A program made the translations under genes and the position numbers. A model generated the notes under the pieces. The model saw only the letters and a program-made list of their open reading frames with translations. It made no database searches and was not told the origin of the DNA. Positions 46,168-53,671 of a stretch of DNA of 64,000 bases are shown piece after piece. Source of the stretch: Pseudomonas sp. MF4836 (GTDB lineage Bacteria; Pseudomonadota; Gammaproteobacteria; Pseudomonadales; Pseudomonadaceae); contig NZ_MVOL01000003.1 in NCBI RefSeq assembly GCF_002018875.1, positions 434,001 to 498,000 of the forward strand, given 5' to 3'. Positions within the stretch are counted from its first letter, which is position 1. The number at the start of each line of letters is the position of its first letter.

Positions 46168-46191
46168 AAGAAAACCCTATTCAAAGGGTTG
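46168..46191 (-). terminator. Terminator of the 141-aa gene
   Basis: AACCCT / AGGGTT stem with TTTTC on the minus strand, overlapping the end of the gene. Confidence 0.65.
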
Positions 46192-46606
46192 CTCTCATTT
46201 CAATGTTTCTCAGTTTCTCATCACAAGCTTCAAAGTACCTTTCTGCTTTCATGATGTGTTCAGGAGTGATTGTGTCTAAATCAATTATCTCTCCAAAGAC
46301 TTCAAGCATGATACTGTCAATCAATTTAAGTAGTTTAACGGGCGTGTAGCTCACGTAATTTCCACCTTCAATACAACCTTTCGTTCCTTCTAAATGGACA
46401 AGGTGTTTCAAGTGGTTTGTTATGAACCATAAACCGTTGATGATGAATGAAGATTGTTTAACTAAATCAGGCTTGAGGTTGTGAATCTTTTCAGGTTCGT
46501 AGTTTTCAACTACAAGTTTTGTTATTCTGTTGTAGATGTTGTTTTTTCTTATAACTGTGTCGCGTACCGAAAATGGTACTCTTTTTCTTTTTCTAATGTC
46601 TGTCAT
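46181..46606 (-). CDS. Basic protein next to the origin (141 aa), possible copy-control factor
   Basis: Arg/Lys-rich N terminus (RKRKRVPFSVRD) and a helical body. It is divergent from the initiator gene, across the iteron region. Its promoter shares a 17-bp sequence, including the -35 box, with the initiator promoter (46650-46666 and 47097-47113, inverted). That suggests joint control; the protein itself could be the regulator. No HTH is obvious. Confidence 0.75.
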   Translation of the reverse strand: MTDIRKRKRVPFSVRDTVIRKNNIYNRITKLVVENYEPEKIHNLKPDLVKQSSFIINGLWFITNHLKHLVHLEGTKGCIEGGNYVSYTPVKLLKLIDSIMLEVFGEIIDLDTITPEHIMKAERYFEACDEKLRNIEMRATL

Positions 46607-46628
46607 ATATTTTCTCGTTGTTACTTTA

Positions 46629-46656
46629 ATCGTAACATTTGGTTCTTATATGTCAA
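46629..46656 (-). promoter_or_regulatory. Promoter of the 141-aa gene
   Basis: Minus-strand TTGACA-N16-TACGAT; the -35 is inside the shared CTCTATACGTTTGACAT sequence. Confidence 0.65.
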
Positions 46657-46698
46657 ACGTATAGAGTGAATTTTTTGCATATATTTATTATAGTAATG

Positions 46699-46719
46699 TT
46701 CAATCTACTTCAACTGTGC
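46699..46719 (+). repeat. Isolated fifth iteron
   Basis: One copy of the 21-bp iteron (core CTACTTCAACTGTGC), 225 bp before the tandem array, in the same orientation. Confidence 0.85.
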
Positions 46720-46943
46720 TTGAAGATACAGTAAAATTTAAGTTGTACCTCGTTTCAATTCCGACATATAGACTTTAAGGGTTTGAAAGGAAAGTTTTTA
46801 GTTTTTTGATTTTATTCACCAGATGCTTTTGATTTTGACCTTAAGATATAAGAGGTACTATTTGTACTAAGAGTACTATATGTACTGTTGAGCCGATTTC
46901 TCTAACCCTTTAAATACGTGGCTTACAGGGGTGGTCAAAATCG

Positions 46944-47027
46944 TTCATTCTACTTCAACTGTGCTTCATTCTACTTCAACTGTGCTTCAATCTACTTCAA
47001 CTGTGCTTCATTCTACTTCAACTGTGC
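46944..47027 (+). repeat. Iteron array: four tandem 21-bp repeats
   Basis: Copies start at 46944, 46965, 46986 and 47007, period 21 bp (two helical turns), core CTACTTCAACTGTGC; only the fifth base of the unit varies (T or A). Iterons of this kind bind the plasmid initiator protein and control copy number. Confidence 0.92.
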
Positions 47028-47106
47028 TCTGACGTGAAAAAATGGCTTAAAATCAACATCGTGAATTTTTGCCTAATTTTATTTTTAAAAAAGTAGCTCT
47101 ATACGT

Positions 47107-47134
47107 TTGACATTTAAGCTTTCTATGTAATGAT
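47107..47134 (+). promoter_or_regulatory. Promoter of the initiator gene
   Basis: TTGACA-N16-AATGAT (or ATGATA at 17), 27 bp before the ATG, with the -35 inside the shared 17-bp element. Confidence 0.6.
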
Positions 47135-47160
47135 ATTTATATAACTAAGGATTACATAGG

Positions 47161-48477
47161 ATGAACAACAATAACGAGCTAACAGAAATATACAAAACAT
47201 TCATGGATGTTTACAAAGAAGCGAAAGTATCGGGTAATCAAGGGGTTTGGGCTAAGAGCCTTCTTCTTCTCTCCATGTTTAACCCTGCTAGGAATTTGCA
47301 AAAATATGCGGTTGGTGAATCTAACGACATTGCAAACCTTGAAAAAGCTAACAGCTTGGGTTTGAGAAGTGTTGAAGTATCACCTAATGCTGTAACCATC
47401 CATATTGGTGAAGAAGAGCTTGGCGGCACTCCTTACAAAGAATTTGTTTTCTACGGGTATCAACTAAACACTGAGTTACATTTTGTTTTCTGTCATGACC
47501 TAGTTTCAAAACTTCAAAAGACTTATGAGCAACAAGGCTCTGACCTTGTGGTTGACTTTCAATTAGTGATGCGTGATTGCAACCTTGATACTAAACACAC
47601 TGGTTTCTACAAGGCTGCATTCATTGAGGTTCTAGATAGAATGTTCTATTCATCAGCTAAGATAGTGATGAAAGATGGTGGTGAAATCAATGACAGATTT
47701 ATCTACAAAAGAGAAATCAAGGGTGATTTTATCCATATCAAGTTTGGTGATATTTTCACTGACTCCGTTGTTAAAGACACATGGAGTAAGAAAATTGATT
47801 GGAAAGACAAGATGGCTTTGAAGAGTGGTACGCCAAGAATTCTTTTCGATAAAGTAGAAATGTTCAATGCCTATGGTGAGGCTAGATTCAGCGTTAAAAC
47901 CATGTTGAAGCTTTGTGAATGTTCCTCAAAGTCATTGAATGAAGCAATACAGTATTACAAAGAGATTGGTTATGTTGATGACGTGATTGATGTGAGAAGG
48001 GGAAAGACCATCGTTGAAAAGACGTTGATTATCAATAAGTCATTCAATTTGAAAAAATTCGCAAGAGATAATGCACCAGTTGAAAGAAAAGCCCCAGCTT
48101 TACCAGACGTTGCCTGTGCTTCAATTCTTCCTAAAATTGAGAATAGTGCTGAGCAAGGTTCTGTTAAGAAAGACAGCCTTCTAGCCAACATAGACTTTTT
48201 GGCTGAGACTGAGGTTTCATTAGCTGTCAAAGCCTATGAAAGAAAGAAGTCCGGTGTTGTGGATGTTGAGCCAGTGAATGTGCCTGAAATGACGCAAGAC
48301 ATGAGTGATGAAGAATACAGAATGGATTTCGACTCAATTTTCACTGAGCCTAAAGCCCTTGTGAAAGACACTCAAAGCTCTTCACCAGAACAAGCTGTTG
48401 ACGTTGTGGACGCTGATGCATGGAATACAACGTGTGATTTCAACAGTTGGGTTAATGAGTCGAACAAAGGAAATTGA
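47161..48477 (+). CDS. Plasmid replication initiator (Rep) candidate
   Basis: 438 residues. Residues about 1-300 look like two winged-helix domains, as in initiators of iteron plasmids (ELHFVFCHDLVSKL; then ARFSVKTMLKLCECSSKSLNEAIQYYKEIGYV, in part). Residues 310-438 form an acidic, flexible tail. I do not recognise a named Rep family; the call rests mainly on the iteron array directly upstream and the winged-helix pattern. It is transcribed away from the origin. Confidence 0.72.
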   Translation: MNNNNELTEIYKTFMDVYKEAKVSGNQGVWAKSLLLLSMFNPARNLQKYAVGESNDIANLEKANSLGLRSVEVSPNAVTIHIGEEELGGTPYKEFVFYGYQLNTELHFVFCHDLVSKLQKTYEQQGSDLVVDFQLVMRDCNLDTKHTGFYKAAFIEVLDRMFYSSAKIVMKDGGEINDRFIYKREIKGDFIHIKFGDIFTDSVVKDTWSKKIDWKDKMALKSGTPRILFDKVEMFNAYGEARFSVKTMLKLCECSSKSLNEAIQYYKEIGYVDDVIDVRRGKTIVEKTLIINKSFNLKKFARDNAPVERKAPALPDVACASILPKIENSAEQGSVKKDSLLANIDFLAETEVSLAVKAYERKKSGVVDVEPVNVPEMTQDMSDEEYRMDFDSIFTEPKALVKDTQSSSPEQAVDVVDADAWNTTCDFNSWVNESNKGN

Positions 48478-48551
48478 AGGCTAAATCATGCCTTCTTTGA
48501 CTTGTTGAGGATTTAGGATATTAGTATTAGTAGATAATATGAGAATTAAGG

Positions 48552-48851
48552 ATGATTTATTTAGACACTACGATTTTAGCTGACATTGAGAAAGGTTCGT
48601 TTGAAGACGCATTGCTTTCAGCACTAGAAGAGCTTCGCCACTTCGGCACCACTCGCCCTACGCTGACCGGCGTAGAGTTCACTGAACGTTGCTTGAAGGC
48701 TAATTTCCGCTTAGACGGGGAGGGAAGCCCGCTCATGTGCGTACACGTTGCTGGGTTGGCTGCGTCAGTCGCTGAATGGGAGGATGTGACACACATTAGG
48801 TTCATCATGGTTCCCAAGCTCAATACAGCCACTTTTGAGATGAAATTTTGA
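48552..48851 (+). CDS. Hypothetical protein (99 aa)
   Basis: A small soluble protein (MIYLDTTILADIEKG), weak ribosome site. Downstream of the initiator gene by 75 bp; convergent with the 129-aa gene. The GC content is higher than the neighbours. Function unknown. Confidence 0.65.
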   Translation: MIYLDTTILADIEKGSFEDALLSALEELRHFGTTRPTLTGVEFTERCLKANFRLDGEGSPLMCVHVAGLAASVAEWEDVTHIRFIMVPKLNTATFEMKF

Positions 48852-48867
48852 CTGGTAGACCTAACGC

Positions 48868-49257
48868 CTAGCCCGTCATGATTGTGGCCTTGTAAATGGC
48901 TATTATGCGATACAGCTTCAGGATGCAATCCTTACTGAACCTGATGCGTTGGCTTTTAGTGATTACATCAAGGTCTGAATCTTTGGTCATTTCGATGAAG
49001 CTTTGAAAAATGCTGATGAAGTGTGCGTTGTACTGAATGAGTTTGAAATTATGCTCATTGTAGTTGAATGCCTGTCTTACATCTTCTGTTGACCAGTGAG
49101 CTTTTCGCTTCATAGCGATGACGTGCGGGATTCTTGCCTTGTAGTTCTTCTTAGCGTCAATCAACTGGGTGGTTAGGTATTTTGGGAAAACGTTTACTGA
49201 GTGGTCATTGAATTCATTCGCTAACTTTTCAACGTCAATTTGGTTGGTTGTTTTCAT
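48868..49257 (-). CDS. Hypothetical protein (129 aa)
   Basis: Helical and basic. A single-gene unit with the shared-type promoter. No visible terminator stem before the convergent neighbour. Family unknown. Confidence 0.75.
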   Translation of the reverse strand: MKTTNQIDVEKLANEFNDHSVNVFPKYLTTQLIDAKKNYKARIPHVIAMKRKAHWSTEDVRQAFNYNEHNFKLIQYNAHFISIFQSFIEMTKDSDLDVITKSQRIRFSKDCILKLYRIIAIYKATIMTG

Positions 49258-49283
49258 CGTGTAGTTTGTGGTTCATTACTTTA

Positions 49284-49311
49284 ATACTATCAAGCTTTCC
49301 TAATTTGTAAA
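49284..49311 (-). promoter_or_regulatory. Shared-type promoter (TTTACA-N16-TAGTAT)
   Basis: Minus-strand TTTACA with TAGTAT exactly 16 bp on, drives the 129-aa gene. Confidence 0.68.
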
Positions 49312-49319
49312 CGACAGGC

Positions 49320-49342
49320 AAAAAAAACCAGCACTGGGCTGG
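49320..49342 (-). terminator. Terminator of the triple-HTH gene
   Basis: CCAGC / GCTGG stem, T8 on the minus strand, then TGCCTGTC. Confidence 0.85.
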
Positions 49343-49347
49343 ATGAT

Positions 49348-49866
49348 TTATTGAGTTTCTTTTTTCTTGGAGCGTTGTTTCTTTATTCCAGCTTCTTTTA
49401 ACCTGTCTCTCATATTTGATATACCAGTATTAAATATCTTTGAAAGCTCTCTTGCAGTCATGTCCCTCACAATGAATAATTCATGTAGAATTTCTTTTGG
49501 TATCTCCGTTCTAGCCGCTGGCCCTTTGTCCCTTTTACATTTCAAATTTGCTTCTTTCAAAACGTGGTGAATGGATACTTTAGACCAACCTGTTCTTTGT
49601 TCAATCTCGCTCAATGTGCAATTCTGAACTACACAAAGGTTGATGATTTTTTTTGAATTGACTGGGGTTTTGTTTTTGAACCATATCCCTAGCTTCTTAA
49701 TTCTGGCAATCATGACTTGTCTACTAACGCCGAACTCTCTTGCAATGCTGGCTATGCTAACGCCACTGTTATAGAGTTTTTTGATTTTGGCGTCTTCTTC
49801 AGGCGTTCTTGTCAAAATCATTTCCTTTGATTTTCGCCCAATGTTTTTTAAATCTTCGTTACACAT
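49348..49866 (-). CDS. Triple helix-turn-helix DNA-binding protein
   Basis: 172 residues with three successive HTH units of the resolvase/Hin type: SIASIAREFGVSRQVMIARI (about 37-56), TLSEIEQRTGWSKVSIHHVL (about 85-104) and TARELSKIFNTGISNMRDRL (about 133-152), each followed by KK/KEA-x-GI or similar. Such a protein should bind a long repeated DNA site and is the best visible candidate for a regulator within the element. The C terminus is Lys/Arg-rich. Confidence 0.85.
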   Translation of the reverse strand: MCNEDLKNIGRKSKEMILTRTPEEDAKIKKLYNSGVSIASIAREFGVSRQVMIARIKKLGIWFKNKTPVNSKKIINLCVVQNCTLSEIEQRTGWSKVSIHHVLKEANLKCKRDKGPAARTEIPKEILHELFIVRDMTARELSKIFNTGISNMRDRLKEAGIKKQRSKKKETQ

Positions 49867-49897
49867 TTGTTCTCCTGAATAATTGTTGTATGTATTC

Positions 49898-49925
49898 AGG
49901 TTAACATTTAATTGTTAAATGTGAA
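49898..49925 (-). promoter_or_regulatory. Shared-type promoter (TTCACA-N16-TAACCT)
   Basis: Minus-strand CACATTTAA core with TAACCT 16 bp on; drives the triple-HTH gene, so the regulator may belong to its own regulon. Confidence 0.7.
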
Positions 49926-49954
49926 GAGGTAGAAGCCAATTATTTAATGTTGTT

Positions 49955-50362
49955 TTATTTCGGGCATAAAAAAACCAGCACTTGGCTGGTTGTTTGTTCT
50001 TTTTCAATCAAAAATGTGTTTGTCTTTGAACTTATTACCATAACTGCTGTGTAAAGTATAAAAAGAGCTATAAACCTTGCTAGGTATTTTCCGACTGATT
50101 TTAGTAGCAACTTAAAGTCAAAAAGTTCTGGCATTTTGATTTTTGTGATTTCGTACCCACTGCCTAGAAAGGTGTAATAAAACGCTTTTGCTGGTTGATA
50201 TAAAATCCCATAGATTAAATACATTGATGAGCCAAAATATAGGAATAGGAACAAAGAAGTCATCAAAAACTTTTGTAAAATAATCGGAGCGTAGCTAGTG
50301 AGTGCGAAGGTGGCTACTCCAAAAGTGATTAGCCATATCGTTTGTTTAAGATTTTTGTTCAT
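49955..50362 (-). CDS. Membrane protein (135 aa) whose frame runs through its terminator
   Basis: Three or four helices (about 8-28, 30-55, 95-112). The final ~10 residues are encoded by the terminator hairpin and its T-run, and the stop is beyond it. In the neighbours the stop precedes the hairpin, so a stop codon may have been lost here. Function unknown. Confidence 0.7.
   Translation of the reverse strand: MNKNLKQTIWLITFGVATFALTSYAPIILQKFLMTSLFLFLYFGSSMYLIYGILYQPAKAFYYTFLGSGYEITKIKMPELFDFKLLLKSVGKYLARFIALFILYTAVMVISSKTNTFLIEKEQTTSQVLVFLCPK
49967..49990 (-). terminator. Terminator inside the end of the 135-aa frame
   Basis: AACCAGC / GCTGGTT stem with T7 on the minus strand. Confidence 0.8.
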
Positions 50363-50390
50363 GTTTTCCTTTTGTGATGTTGTTTATTTA

Positions 50391-50418
50391 ATTGTACCTC
50401 TAGTTTATTAAATGTAAA
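50391..50418 (-). promoter_or_regulatory. Shared-type promoter (TTTACA-N16-TACAAT)
   Basis: Minus-strand ATTTACATTTAATAAA with TACAAT exactly 16 bp after TTTACA. Confidence 0.78.
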
Positions 50419-50439
50419 TGATGCAAGGTGCAATTCTCT

Positions 50440-51720
50440 TTAACCTATCTTTACTTTCAACAATTCATTCCACTTTGTTGTATAAGCTGGGCTTAGAAAT
50501 TCACGCTTCATTCCCCAGCTCGACGTTTCTGGTTCGATTGCAAACCTGAGCGTGCCAGCACCTTGAACCTTGTTGACTGAATCCATCAAGGCCATCAGCC
50601 TGTCATTGTTCCTACGCTCTGGTTTGGCGAAAAGGTCTGGGATGTAGCCAGCTTTGGGTGTGAACTGGCTGAGCATGATTCCAGCCTTGGCATAGGGAAG
50701 GCCGGATCTGAATATCCTTGTCAGTCCAGCTTGTGCGGCTGCTATCAGCTCGCGGGTGTCGTCCGTTGGTGACTCCAAGCCAATGATTGTGGCATTGCTG
50801 TATGGCTTGTCATCGAAGCGACTAGTCTGGATAAAGACCTGCAGGCAGCTCGTTAGCATTCCTTCCTTGCGGAGTTTTACCGCTGCTTTGGCTGCGTATG
50901 ATGCTACGGCCTGTCGAAGCTCTAACAGCTCGTAAACCCGCTTACCAAACATTCTGGTTGAAGCTATGTTCTGCTTGGGTTCCGGGGATTCTTCCAGACC
51001 AAAACACACCGTACCTTCAAGCTCTCTGGCGGTGCGTTCAATGTTGACGTTGAACATCTGGCGTAAGGCTTTCTTGTCATACCGTGCAAGGTCAATGGCC
51101 TTCGTCACACCCATCAATTCCAGACGCTTTTGGGTTCTTGACCCGCAACCCCACACTTCACCCACATCAGCAAAGCTCAGAAGCTTGTTCTGACGCTCAT
51201 CATCGAGGATGACCACTACGCTACCAGTCTTGGCTTTCCACTTCTTAGACGCCCAGTTGTTGAGCTTTGCTAGGGTCTTTGTCTTACCCACACCCACGCC
51301 TACGGGCATTCCTACCTGTTTGTAGATTTGGCTTTTAATTTCCAGACAAAGCTTTTCTAAGTCTTCATTTACACCAGATAGGTCAATGAATGATTCGTCA
51401 ATTGAATAAACTTCGTAAGCAGGAACGTATTGACTGATTACTTTTGTGACCCGATTTGATATGTCCTGATACAAGGCATAATTAGAAGAACAGACATTCA
51501 ATTGTTTACTTTCAACAAGGTGCTTGATTTCAAAGAAGGGTTGACCCATCTTCACACCTAATTTCTTACTAAGGTCATCCCTTGCAACAACCGCACCATC
51601 ATTGTTAGACAAGACAACGGTAGCTTTACCAATTAATCTTGGATTGAATATACGTTCACAGCTTACATAACAAGCGTGACAATCTACCAGACCAAATACT
51701 TTACTGATTGAATTAGTCAT
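50440..51720 (-). CDS. umuC: UmuC/RulB-like Y-family DNA polymerase (Pol V catalytic subunit)
   Basis: 426 residues from ATG 51720 (MTNSISKVFGLVDC); the frame is open further upstream but the family starts here, and this ATG overlaps the umuD stop by 8 bp. Motifs: VDCHACYVSCERIFNP, NNDGAVVARD, the catalytic SIDESFIDL, and helix-hairpin-helix VGVGKTKTLAKLNN. The C terminus SWGMKREFLSPAYTT is typical of plasmid-borne RulB. It performs error-prone lesion bypass after DNA damage. Confidence 0.95.
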   Translation of the reverse strand: MTNSISKVFGLVDCHACYVSCERIFNPRLIGKATVVLSNNDGAVVARDDLSKKLGVKMGQPFFEIKHLVESKQLNVCSSNYALYQDISNRVTKVISQYVPAYEVYSIDESFIDLSGVNEDLEKLCLEIKSQIYKQVGMPVGVGVGKTKTLAKLNNWASKKWKAKTGSVVVILDDERQNKLLSFADVGEVWGCGSRTQKRLELMGVTKAIDLARYDKKALRQMFNVNIERTARELEGTVCFGLEESPEPKQNIASTRMFGKRVYELLELRQAVASYAAKAAVKLRKEGMLTSCLQVFIQTSRFDDKPYSNATIIGLESPTDDTRELIAAAQAGLTRIFRSGLPYAKAGIMLSQFTPKAGYIPDLFAKPERRNNDRLMALMDSVNKVQGAGTLRFAIEPETSSWGMKREFLSPAYTTKWNELLKVKIG

Positions 51721-52141
51721 GGAGTTTATGAAGATTCCACAAAACCACACCCCACACCTCGGATTCTTCAAATTCTCCGATGACGATGGTTTCAAAGGCT
51801 GGGTTAGCCGGTATCAGCACGGGTTTACCGTTGGCTATGCCGTAGGTCTTCACAGTGAATTCAGGGCCGATTCTGGCTACTACAACGCTTCCCACGCGGG
51901 GTTCTATGGCTCGATCAACCACCAGATAGTCACCATCGTAAACGCCTAGGCCGCTCATGCTGTCACCCCATGCTATGAGGATGAACAAGGATGGTTTCCC
52001 CACTCCACAAAGGTCATCGAGGCTCAACGGTGGCTCTGCGTATTCCTCTGCTGGTGAAGGGAAGCCACAAGCCGCACGGCCATGAACTGGTGCTTTGGCT
52101 GGGTTTAGAGCTGCTGAGAAGGGTATAGGTGGACTGAGCAT
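51713..52141 (-). CDS. umuD: UmuD/RulA-like SOS mutagenesis protein
   Basis: 142 residues. The self-cleavage site is AACGFPSP (Cys-Gly, about residue 25), the catalytic serine is in GDSM (about 59-62), and the lysine in FTVKTYG (about 96). It is processed by RecA-stimulated autocleavage and then joins UmuC as Pol V. A perfect SOS box lies 17 bp upstream. Confidence 0.95.
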   Translation of the reverse strand: MLSPPIPFSAALNPAKAPVHGRAACGFPSPAEEYAEPPLSLDDLCGVGKPSLFILIAWGDSMSGLGVYDGDYLVVDRAIEPRVGSVVVARIGPEFTVKTYGIANGKPVLIPANPAFETIVIGEFEESEVWGVVLWNLHKLHD

Positions 52142-52157
52142 GATGACTGACCATTGA

Positions 52158-52173
52158 CTGTATGGGCATACAG
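52158..52173 (-). promoter_or_regulatory. LexA (SOS) box of umuDC
   Basis: CTGTATGGGCATACAG, matching CTG-N10-CAG with the preferred CTGTAT half site; 16 bp from the umuD start. Confidence 0.93.
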
Positions 52174-52232
52174 TATCAGTTCTGGTGACTGGTTCAAGCT
52201 GCGGTGACGGTCGGCGGGGGAGGGTAGACGTG

Positions 52233-52252
52233 AAAAAACCGCCTTAGCGGTT
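52233..52252 (-). terminator. Terminator of the 291-aa gene
   Basis: AACCGC / GCGGTT stem with TTTTTT on the minus strand. Confidence 0.8.
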
Positions 52253-52275
52253 AGAGTTTGAAATTGTCGATAATC

Positions 52276-53151
52276 TTATTTTTCATTTGATTCACCTTCT
52301 ACATTATTATCCTCATCAGTATCTTCTTCCTCTTCTTCCTCTTCTTCATCGTTTATCATGTCGTAAAATAATGCAAATCCAAAAATCATACTAATGGCAA
52401 CGAAAAAGAATTTGCCCACTCCATTGAGGGATTCCCATGCTGATGGATACTCTGGAGTTAGCTTTTCAATTGTTGATTGAAAAATTTCCGTATCATTAAC
52501 GCCTGATATAAGGCTTTTAATTATCAACTTTCTATGAAGCTCACAATTTATCTTTTCTTTAATGTTATCACCGTTACAAGGTGCGTATTCGTAAGCAACA
52601 TAGGTAGCGGCTTGTTCCATATCAAAACGTAAACTCGATGTGCTTTCAGCGGCTGATATGTCAACACGTTTTAGTACCTTATCAACTAAAGCTTTTTTCT
52701 TAGCTTCTCTTTCTTTCTTTTCTTCAATATCATTAATGGTTAGTTTTTCCATCAAAGATTTAAATTCTTTATCAGTTCTTAATGAATAGAAGAATGACTC
52801 TAAACGATGAGAATTTGCATACTTCTCTTGGTCATCTTTCAAAGCAATGTATGAATTCTTAGTCATTTTGCCGTCTGATTTCATCTGGTGACAGTACCAG
52901 CTAAATCTGAATTCAGGGCGTGAGAATGAGCAACGTAGGAAGTTGATTTGTGCGGCTTCTGATTTGTCGATGGTGAACGCTTCACCAACGCTGATGTTGT
53001 GAAGGCCATTCGTTGTAAGGTCTAGGGAGTGTTTAGCTTTATCTGAAACGACTGCTAGTGTGACTTCTTTTTTGAACATGTAGGCCGAACAGGCTGCACC
53101 TATTGAAACGAATGTTATTGCTAATGCTAATGCAAGTTTATTGATTTTCAT
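52276..53151 (-). CDS. Two-helix membrane protein with an acidic tail (291 aa)
   Basis: An N-terminal helix or signal (about 6-25), an extracytoplasmic domain (about 30-235) with at least four cysteines (RCSFSRP, WYCHQM, PCNGDN, NCELH), a second helix (about 243-262), and a Glu/Asp-rich cytoplasmic tail. An entry-exclusion or envelope role is possible; nothing proves it. Shared-type promoter. Confidence 0.78.
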   Translation of the reverse strand: MKINKLALALAITFVSIGAACSAYMFKKEVTLAVVSDKAKHSLDLTTNGLHNISVGEAFTIDKSEAAQINFLRCSFSRPEFRFSWYCHQMKSDGKMTKNSYIALKDDQEKYANSHRLESFFYSLRTDKEFKSLMEKLTINDIEEKKEREAKKKALVDKVLKRVDISAAESTSSLRFDMEQAATYVAYEYAPCNGDNIKEKINCELHRKLIIKSLISGVNDTEIFQSTIEKLTPEYPSAWESLNGVGKFFFVAISMIFGFALFYDMINDEEEEEEEEDTDEDNNVEGESNEK

Positions 53152-53181
53152 GTTATCCTTTTTGTTGTTTAGTTATATATT

Positions 53182-53209
53182 AAGTTACTACATAATTATA
53201 AAATGTAAA
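53182..53209 (-). promoter_or_regulatory. Shared-type promoter (TTTACA-N16-TAACTT)
   Basis: Minus-strand ATTTACATTTTATAAT with TAACTT exactly 16 bp after TTTACA. Confidence 0.75.
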
Positions 53210-53251
53210 TAGATAGGTGTGAATATTTTTAGTATTAAAGTGTTCAGGCGT

Positions 53252-53276
53252 AAAAAAACCAGCTTATTTGCTGGTA
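53252..53276 (-). terminator. Terminator of the 103-aa gene
   Basis: ACCAGC / GCTGGT stem overlapping the gene end, with T7 on the minus strand. Confidence 0.8.
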
Positions 53277-53575
53277 TTGGGTTTATTTTCTTTATTATCG
53301 TAATGTTCTATCATCGCTATAATTCCAACGCCTACTAGTAAACCTAGAAGCCATAAAAGCTGAGCCTCTGGTGTTAGTGGGCTTGCACACATTGAGTCTC
53401 GGTTGAAAGAATATGCATGGTTTGATGCTGGTGTTAAAAGGTCAGCAAAAGACTTGTAAAGCATAAATGTTAGATAGCACATCAATCCATATATACTAGC
53501 TAAAGTAATAAGGCTTACAGAATTACCTTTTCCAAAGGTGATTAGTTCTATTTCTTCTTTGATTAATTTAAGCAT
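53264..53575 (-). CDS. Small membrane protein (103 aa)
   Basis: Two helices (about 20-42 and 70-88) with a short extracytoplasmic loop containing one cysteine. A single-gene unit. Function unknown. Confidence 0.75.
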   Translation of the reverse strand: MLKLIKEEIELITFGKGNSVSLITLASIYGLMCYLTFMLYKSFADLLTPASNHAYSFNRDSMCASPLTPEAQLLWLLGLLVGVGIIAMIEHYDNKENKPNTSK

Positions 53576-53604
53576 TGTTCCTCTTTTTGTATGTTTATGT
53601 ATTC

Positions 53605-53632
53605 ATGTTACTACTCATTTATTAAATGTAAA
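53605..53632 (-). promoter_or_regulatory. Shared-type promoter (TTTACA-N16-TAACAT)
   Basis: Minus-strand ATTTACATTTAATAAA with TAACAT exactly 16 bp after TTTACA. Confidence 0.78.
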
Positions 53633-53642
53633 TAGTGTGGGC

Positions 53643-53667
53643 AAAAAAAACCAGCTATTAGCTGGCT
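53643..53667 (-). terminator. Terminator of the 200-aa gene
   Basis: GCCAGC(T) / (A)GCTGG stem with T8 on the minus strand. Confidence 0.8.
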
Positions 53668-53671
53668 TGAT

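Larger units (their letters stand above)
46650..47113. repeat. 17-bp inverted repeat bracketing the origin
   Basis: ATGTCAAACGTATAGAG at 46650-46666 and its exact complement CTCTATACGTTTGACAT at 47097-47113. Each arm carries the TTGACA of an outward promoter, so the extra CTCTATACG is likely an operator shared by the two divergent genes. Confidence 0.88.
46607..47160. other. Replication origin region (oriV)
   Basis: 554 bp without genes, between the 141-aa gene and the initiator gene. It holds four tandem 21-bp iterons (46944-47027), a fifth copy (46699-46719), four GTACTA/GTACTG words at 9-bp spacing (46853-46888), AT-rich stretches near 47060-47095 and an inverted pair of promoter elements. 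I see no perfect DnaA box. Confidence 0.8.

Noticed and set aside
46944..47027. CRISPR-like direct repeats
   Set aside because: Copies abut with no spacers, and they precede a replication-initiator-like gene; they are iterons.
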